From contig JAKLMB010000005.1 in NCBI GenBank assembly GCA_022813625.1, positions 186,001-250,000 of the forward strand: a stretch of DNA of 64,000 bases. Direction: 5' to 3'. A model generated the notes under the pieces. It made no database searches and was not told the DNA's origin. It worked only from the letters and a program-made list of their open reading frames with translations. The position numbers and the translations under genes are program-made. This stretch comes from Aaosphaeria pasadenensis (lineage: Eukaryota > Ascomycota > Dothideomycetes > Pleosporales). Positions 58,461-64,000 of this stretch are shown here, piece after piece; within the stretch, counting starts at the first letter, position 1, and every line of letters starts with the position of its first letter.

Positions 58461-59135
58461 ATGGCGTCGACATCATCATCATCAATTGATGCATCTGCAA
58501 ACAACACAACACCCCCCTCCAACAACAACAACGAAAACACCACCACCACCACCACCTCCACGCATTCCAAACCAAAAATCGCCTTCATATCCGGGCCCCT
58601 CGACCCCTCAGAATACTACTTCCAAACGCACTACGTCCCCCTTATCGACGCCGCCATCGCCTCCTCCCACCACTTCATCATCGGCCCCGTCGCCGGCGTC
58701 GACACCCTCGCGCTACACCACCTCCTCTCCCGCTCCGTCCCGCCCTCCCACATCACCATCTACATGGCGCACTTCGAGTACCTCACCCCCTCATGGCGGA
58801 ACTCCTACCTCTCTCTCGGCGTCAACGTCCGACACGTCGAGGACGCGATCGTGACGGAGGAGCGCGACGAGGCGATGACGAGGGATAGCGATTATGATAT
58901 CCTGCGTTATCGCACGGAGGCGGAGACGAAGGAGGAGTATGGCGTGTTGTGGAGGGCGAGAACGAGTAATACGGAGATGAATGAGCGGCGGAGGAGGGGG
59001 GTGGCGAGTAGGGAGTATGATCTTGGGGGGAGTGTGACGGGGAGGGTGGTAGGGAAGGAGGAGGGGGGGAAGGGTGAAGAGGATAGGGAGGGGAAGACGG
59101 GGTTTAGGGAGAGGGTGATGAGGAAGTTGAAATGA
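58461..59135 (+). CDS. small Rossmann/SLOG-like hypothetical protein
   Basis: 224 aa from the ATG at 58461 (MASTSSSSIDASANN); the frame extends further upstream without an ATG. After a Ser/Asn/Thr low-complexity start comes KIAFISGPLDPSEYYFQTHYVPLI, then HHFIIGPVAGVDTLALHHLL and ITIYMAH. A strand, glycine turn and helix followed by GxxxGVDTLA recalls the SLOG/nucleotide-sugar-binding Rossmann group (GGARGAD-type loop). The C-terminus is highly charged (Glu/Arg/Lys/Gly). Its sense strand flips sharply from C-rich (33 C, 12 G in 58681-58740) to G-rich (38 G, 1 C in 59041-59100). Function unknown; the SLOG link is a pattern guess. Confidence 0.62.
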   Translation: MASTSSSSIDASANNTTPPSNNNNENTTTTTTSTHSKPKIAFISGPLDPSEYYFQTHYVPLIDAAIASSHHFIIGPVAGVDTLALHHLLSRSVPPSHITIYMAHFEYLTPSWRNSYLSLGVNVRHVEDAIVTEERDEAMTRDSDYDILRYRTEAETKEEYGVLWRARTSNTEMNERRRRGVASREYDLGGSVTGRVVGKEEGGKGEEDREGKTGFRERVMRKLK

Positions 59136-62100
59136 GGGTTCGGTGCGGTTGGGTCAGTGTTTGGGATGGACCGTTTTTTGGGATGGGCATAGACAAAATT
59201 ACACACAAAAGCTTCCCCGTTTATAGAAAAATTTAACTCTCCAAGTCACACAGTCGATTGCCACGGGGGTCACAGATGAGATGGGTAGCTGTGCAACGTT
59301 ATACAAGGTACATCAGTGCGAGCCTTTGTCGAAGGTGAAATGATTCGTATACGAATTTACATGATATATCACTACGCCTGATTCTATGACATGTTTCTAT
59401 GTATTTTGGGCTTAGGTGCTCCCTCTTCACTCTCCTCGTGTTGTCAGAAAGTCTATGTCTAGCATGATGCGATGACAAAATTTTTATCAGATCGTTTCGC
59501 CTTTGATTTACTCAACTTAGAACTATATTCCGTTCAAAACAATCCGTTTTCAACATCGAAAGCTTTGATCTATCGAATTCTCGATGTATGTATCCGGTAC
59601 TGTCAAGACGCTCACTGGATTGGGAGCTGCCTGGAACCATATAGTAAGGAAATGAGATGTCATTTGAACAATGATTATAGAAGTGAGATTTAGGAGACAT
59701 AGTCAAAAATCTTTAAACTGCACAAGAATCAAGATTTTATTCCATATATTATCTAAAGATGTTACATCACTTTGTTCACCAGATAAGATATCGTCTTTCG
59801 TCGCCTCCAACATCCTTTTCCTTATGAATCTATAAATAATTATCTCGAGTGGGTGAATTGGGAAGTGCTGCTGGGCGAGGGGATTTCTGGTGTAGTGAAG
59901 TAGAAAAGCACGCGCCGTGTATGTACGATACGCTTCATGTATGTACAATATATGTACAATGCGGAAACCGTGCTTAGGATTCACAAGGAACGTTCCTAAA
60001 AAAAGACTTGATATGCAGCAAGATCTCTTGCTCCATCCTTCTCCATCCAGGTGAGCGCCGGATGACAAGAGTCAATGAATTAAAAATCAATAACGCATAC
60101 ACCCAGTTCCATCCAACCCAAATGCCGAATGTCGCATCGCATCGCAGTCCCTCACAATGCGACCTCGAAGCACCAGCACCCGCCCGGCCACCCGCCCGCC
60201 GTTCTCGTGGCTAGCTGAGGGGCCTGAGGCCATGCGTTCGAGCACGCCATCTCACCACCCACCCACACGTCCCACAGCGAAAGCGCGCGCGTCGTCCGCC
60301 GGGGAAAATCCAAGTCGCGTGGTGAGATTGTAAGCCGTTGTGTTCTGTCTGTGTTGGCTGCCACGCTTCGTTTGTTCCGAGAGACTGGACGGCCGGCCTG
60401 AGGCGATGCAATAGTCTCCTGTGGGTGCGGCGCAAGGTAAGCACGGGGCACAGTAAGCGGGGTGGGTTGTGATTGTCCGAGGTCTTGTCTTGTAGGGCTG
60501 CATTGCATGCATGCATGTATCCATGCGAAAGGTACGAGGGAGCATTTTTGATATTGGAAACATATCGATTGTGTCTGTTCATTGGTCAATTGGGTTAGAT
60601 GTTGGGTTTCATATGAAGCTGAAAGACTACGTTGCTGGGTTCTCGATTCAACAAGGCGCAGTTCCGGAATTAGATGTTCGATGCGGTATCCGAGGGATGA
60701 GACAGGAACTTGAAGATGCGTTTCATTGCGTCGATTCGTGGGTAGACCATTGTTTGTTCTGGTCGTTAGCTGGAAATTTGGCATTTGTAGACGTTTGTCA
60801 GGCGTTCGATCGTTCTGCCTTGCCGGCGGCTCTTGAATGGTCGGAAGTCCTATCCGTTTCACGAGCCGGCTATGTTATGTATGATTATGCTTCAATTGTA
60901 GGGAATATACTTCCCCTTTATTTTTATCATGTGGGACTTGTGTAGGGTCCATCGAAGGTGTTCTCTTGAGCTGATATGATATCATGATTCTGCCAATGCC
61001 ACGATGAGCATGCCAGAAGGAAGGCCTGCATCTTCAGTGATCGAAGCCATGGAGCGGCCAATTGATACCTCGACGCTTTATCTGGATTCGTGGAGTTCGC
61101 AGTATATGGAGAACTAGACTTGTGAGTCAGAATGGTAGGTAGATGATAGCTGCCCGACGAAGTGATGACGTCATACTTTGTTGTGTTTGTGCTTGAATCA
61201 CATTGTTCATGTACATATAAAGAAATTCATAAGTGAATTTGCATTCAAACAGAATGTGGCCCAGACTAGAAGTGCTGATAACATATCCAATACATATCGG
61301 GTGTGCAGGTGCTTTTGATGACGATGGAGTGGTAAAAGGTCAATCACATGAAAAAATGTCCAGAAATGGAAATAACGCTTGGCGTCATGGACGACGACTG
61401 TGTTACAACAACCTCAATTGATGCTCTTCATCCTGACATTTTCGACTTTTCAAGCTTTACCTCACTTATTCAAACTATTAAATTGATCCTGTACTCATCC
61501 TACTGTATTCCGAACACGTTGACCTAAATTACAACTTCACTGATACTTCCGAACATCCCAATATGGACTGCGTCCCTTTCCCTGTGGTCTGCTTCCAATG
61601 CGGAACGTATGGATACCCACCAATCTGAATAAGCTTCCCATGTAACACTCGACAGTGACCAGAACCCATGCCATTGCAAAGTGGTCGGCCCCACACTCGG
61701 ATTCATTGTTACCGTCTGCGCTGCTGTTCGTAATTCACCATCCTGTTTTCCGTCCTCACACTGCTAATAATGACTAGATTGTTTGCTGGCCAGCATCTCT
61801 TCTTTGCTGCTGCTGTGCAACGGATGCTGGAAAATCGTGAGTATTTATCTAGTTGAAGTGTCGATTCATGGCTGATGTGCGGTCAAGTGTGCTCGCAGCG
61901 CCGGTGGATATGGGGAACAGTGTCAACAGAGCTATCCCAATCTGATATTACCACCACTACGAATCACTGGGGCGAACGTGAAATGGTTTATAGTGTCAGT
62001 TTACAGTGTCTCTGAAAATGTGTGTTCTGGATGATTCGGCCAATAGGAGATAATTCGAGTTTGTTTATCATTATAATAACACCGCGAGTGATTGTTTATG

Positions 62101-62548
62101 CTGGCTTTGCCCCTTCACTGCTTTAATCCTAATATCCGGCCACGATGGGCTTGTGAACATTCTAAGTAAACAATGAACTCGTGATATGCTAGATGAACAA
62201 AGTTACGTGTCTTTTAGTTTATTTACAATGTTTGCGTGGAGATTTAGCCCACTATCACCCACCACACGCAGGATTTCCCGATTCGGCATTGTGCCTTTAC
62301 TTTTCTTTACCTTCACTTGAACTCGCGACCACGCGCGCTCTATCATCTTGTTTGTTTACGCGTTTTGCTTCGTCTTTTACCATACTATATACAAGACCAC
62401 CTTTTCTACCTGTTCCACCTTTTCCAACCCACCACCGACAACCTTTCTCCACCTGCAGACAACAACCGGTACACCAGAGTCTGCTTCAACAGTCTGCCTC
62501 AACAATCACAGCACTTCTGAAAGATAACGTTTCCACGAAACATTTAAG
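59136..62548. other. long intergenic region
   Basis: About 3.4 kb. Frames such as 60511-60945 (+) and 60152-60862 (-) overlap and lack domains. A perfect CRE palindrome is listed separately. The last 250 bp are pyrimidine-rich, consistent with the leader of the following gene. Confidence 0.5.
61166..61173. promoter_or_regulatory. CRE/ATF palindrome TGACGTCA
   Basis: A perfect eight-base ATF/CREB-type site. Such sites bind fungal bZIP factors (Atf1/Sko1-like). It sits about 1.4 kb upstream of the gene at 62549, so its target is uncertain, and a single eight-mer can occur by chance. Confidence 0.4.
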
Positions 62549-64000
62549 ATGGGTAAATGGCAGAAGCCTTTCTGCGGTCATCATGATTGTGGTAAGTGTT
62601 ACAGGCCGATATCACCAGCGCCCTATCCCGATGGTTCACTGCCCGAAATCTCGGACAACTACACTGTCCCCGTGCAGAATTGGGCAGAGGGACTAAAAGA
62701 GATCGACCAAGTTGATTGGGACGCCTGGATGGTCTTCCCAGAACACCCAGCAGAGTCTGTGTTCGAGGCAGAGCTTGAGGCAGGTTCATCCAAGTCGGCG
62801 GCCGAACGAGCATCTGCTCTGAAGCCGACGGATGGAACGGTGGAGAATCCGATTCCTATCGGTCCCTTGCGCGAGAGGAATATTGCACCAGATGAGAACG
62901 TCTCTGAGGGACTGCCACTTGCATCGAGCCAACCTCACCCTGAAACAGTTCCTGTCGAGCAGACTATTGCGGCACCGGTATCGCCTCCAGCTTCGACACC
63001 ACCGCCCAGCCAATTCGCATCAGAGGCTTACTTGGATAAGTTCGATCTACCTGCCGGGGCGGCCGAGGCCCGTCGTATCAACGATCACGAATCTATCGCT
63101 CGGTCCTTCTGTGCGCAGCAATTGGATAACAACATTCAAGACCAGGGTGTGCTTCGAGAACGCATTCATTGCATTCAACAGCAAGTCAACAACGTGAGGA
63201 TGCAGCACGGCAAGGACTCTCCGACCACCGCGAGGTGGGAAGAGAAGGCTAGGAGGTCTTTTGCGCAGCTCACTCCCGAAAACAATCCTCTGTCGCCCGA
63301 CGAATGTCTTAGTGTTCTAAGCGTTGACACTGACGTTCAGTGGCCTGCATTTATGTCCGGGGACGAGAATGAAGCACAGAACGGAAAGGATGATAACCGT
63401 TTTGCTTGCGGGAACACGCCACCCACTCCACCGTTCTCGATGTGGTTCACGACTCCGACTCCCTTGACTTATCCGCAAGGTTCGACACAGACACAAGATT
63501 TAGAGGTTCAGTCGGCATTCAACGCTCGTGCGCGACAGAGCGGCAATGGCAAAGACCGTGATACTCACAAGTCTATGCCACCGTTCTCGACGAGCTTCAC
63601 AACTCCGACTGGCTTGACGTCTCGGGTAGATTCACCACAGGCAAAGGTCTCGAAGACACAGTCGTCCCTCAACGCGCGCACGCAACAGAGGTTGACTGCC
63701 GCGAACCCACCGATCTCGACACCTGCTATTCCTCCTTACCCACGTCTTGAGAACGTCAGTCCACCGTTTGCGTACGTGGATCCGCGGCTCTCTCAGATCG
63801 ACCCAGATGTGCCAGATGCACCCGCCCCTCGCAAAACGGTGTCCTTTGCGGATCAGCCTCAAACTTTGCCCTCTCATCCTAAGCAGCAGCAGCGTCGACC
63901 CAACAACCGGAATACAAAGAAGGCCGCGGATCCGCCAAACGTCCCACAGGGAGAACCTCCACGGGAACCTTCACAGGAACCTCCACAGGAGCCTCCACAG
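62549..64000 (+). CDS. low-complexity protein with N-terminal Cys/His cluster (partial, runs off right edge)
   Basis: Open for 484 codons from the ATG at 62549 with no stop before the window end, so the 3' part is missing. The N-terminus MGKWQKPFCGHHDCGKCYRP has a CxHHxCxxC cluster (Cys9, His11, His12, Cys14, Cys17) that could bind a metal. The rest is Pro/Ser/Thr-rich and probably disordered, with a more structured stretch around ARRINDHESIARSFCAQQLDNN. Two related units are seen (PPFSMWFTTPTPLTYPQG and PPFSTSFTTPTGLTSRVD), each followed by SxFNARxxQ- or SSLNARTQQ-like segments. The end is a PPREPSQEPPQEPPQ repeat. GTAAGT at 62592 mimics a donor, but the frame continues. I do not recognise the family. 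Confidence 0.7.
   Translation, partial: MGKWQKPFCGHHDCGKCYRPISPAPYPDGSLPEISDNYTVPVQNWAEGLKEIDQVDWDAWMVFPEHPAESVFEAELEAGSSKSAAERASALKPTDGTVENPIPIGPLRERNIAPDENVSEGLPLASSQPHPETVPVEQTIAAPVSPPASTPPPSQFASEAYLDKFDLPAGAAEARRINDHESIARSFCAQQLDNNIQDQGVLRERIHCIQQQVNNVRMQHGKDSPTTARWEEKARRSFAQLTPENNPLSPDECLSVLSVDTDVQWPAFMSGDENEAQNGKDDNRFACGNTPPTPPFSMWFTTPTPLTYPQGSTQTQDLEVQSAFNARARQSGNGKDRDTHKSMPPFSTSFTTPTGLTSRVDSPQAKVSKTQSSLNARTQQRLTAANPPISTPAIPPYPRLENVSPPFAYVDPRLSQIDPDVPDAPAPRKTVSFADQPQTLPSHPKQQQRRPNNRNTKKAADPPNVPQGEPPREPSQEPPQEPPQ

Noticed and set aside
60152..60945. Overlapping 236-codon (-) and 144-codon (+) frames
   Set aside because: Neither has a domain or supporting splice structure; they are probably chance frames.

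Overview
The window reads as nuclear DNA of a filamentous ascomycete, most likely a dothideomycete. The evidence is: genes split by short introns (mostly 45-95 bp) with GTRNGT donors and CTNAC/CTAAC-type branch points; families typical of Pezizomycotina (an AA9-like LPMO, TRI12 and DHA2 MFS pumps, an AMPK-type CBM protein, a cAMP-PKA regulatory subunit); and a pair of genes with the LPAELRNRIY-type N-terminal signature that is very common in Dothideomycetes. I see no rRNA, no convincing tRNA, no intact transposon and no CRISPR. Exons were joined by eye from splice signals and reading-frame continuity. Species, expression and homology scores cannot be given.

Left part (1-22 kb): the 5' portion of a Prs5-type PRPP synthetase (-) runs off the left edge. 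Next come a secreted Cys-containing protein of unknown function (+), two divergent related LPxEIRN/LPAELRN genes (the second frameshifted), a tandem HIT-like protein (-) and a P-loop kinase (+) sharing a 315 bp divergent promoter, a GNAT acetyltransferase (-), and an AT-hook/heptad-repeat protein (-). A cis-CaaD-like tautomerase (-) and an NAD(P)-dependent epimerase/reductase (+) are divergent, followed by a DHA2-type MFS transporter (+).

Middle (22-46 kb): an AA9-like LPMO (+) lies tail-to-tail with a TRI12-type MFS pump (-). Then come a protein kinase with a long N-terminal extension (+), a secreted lactonase-family beta-propeller (+) tail-to-tail with an ARA2-like aldo-keto reductase (-), and an alpha-glucoside/hexose-type MFS transporter (-). 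A 5.2 kb stretch without a convincing gene carries two small degenerate tandem-repeat arrays. It is followed by a hypothetical gene (-) and a 642-aa AMPK1_CBM (Mdg1/Crp1-like) repeat protein (-).

Right part (46-64 kb): long intergenic tracts surround four genes: the PKA regulatory subunit pkaR (+) with a pyrimidine-rich leader, a Fungal_trans_2-like regulator without a zinc cluster (+), a small Rossmann/SLOG-like protein (+), and a low-complexity protein with an N-terminal Cys/His knot that runs off the right edge.

The window looks like ordinary housekeeping and accessory fungal genes rather than one large biosynthetic cluster. The most unexpected signal is compositional: six separate genes share a sharp switch from C-rich 5' coding sequence to G-rich 3' coding sequence on the sense strand, and the large conserved genes do not show it obviously. 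Two metabolic pairings (lactonase with aldose dehydrogenase; tautomerase with reductase) are worth testing.
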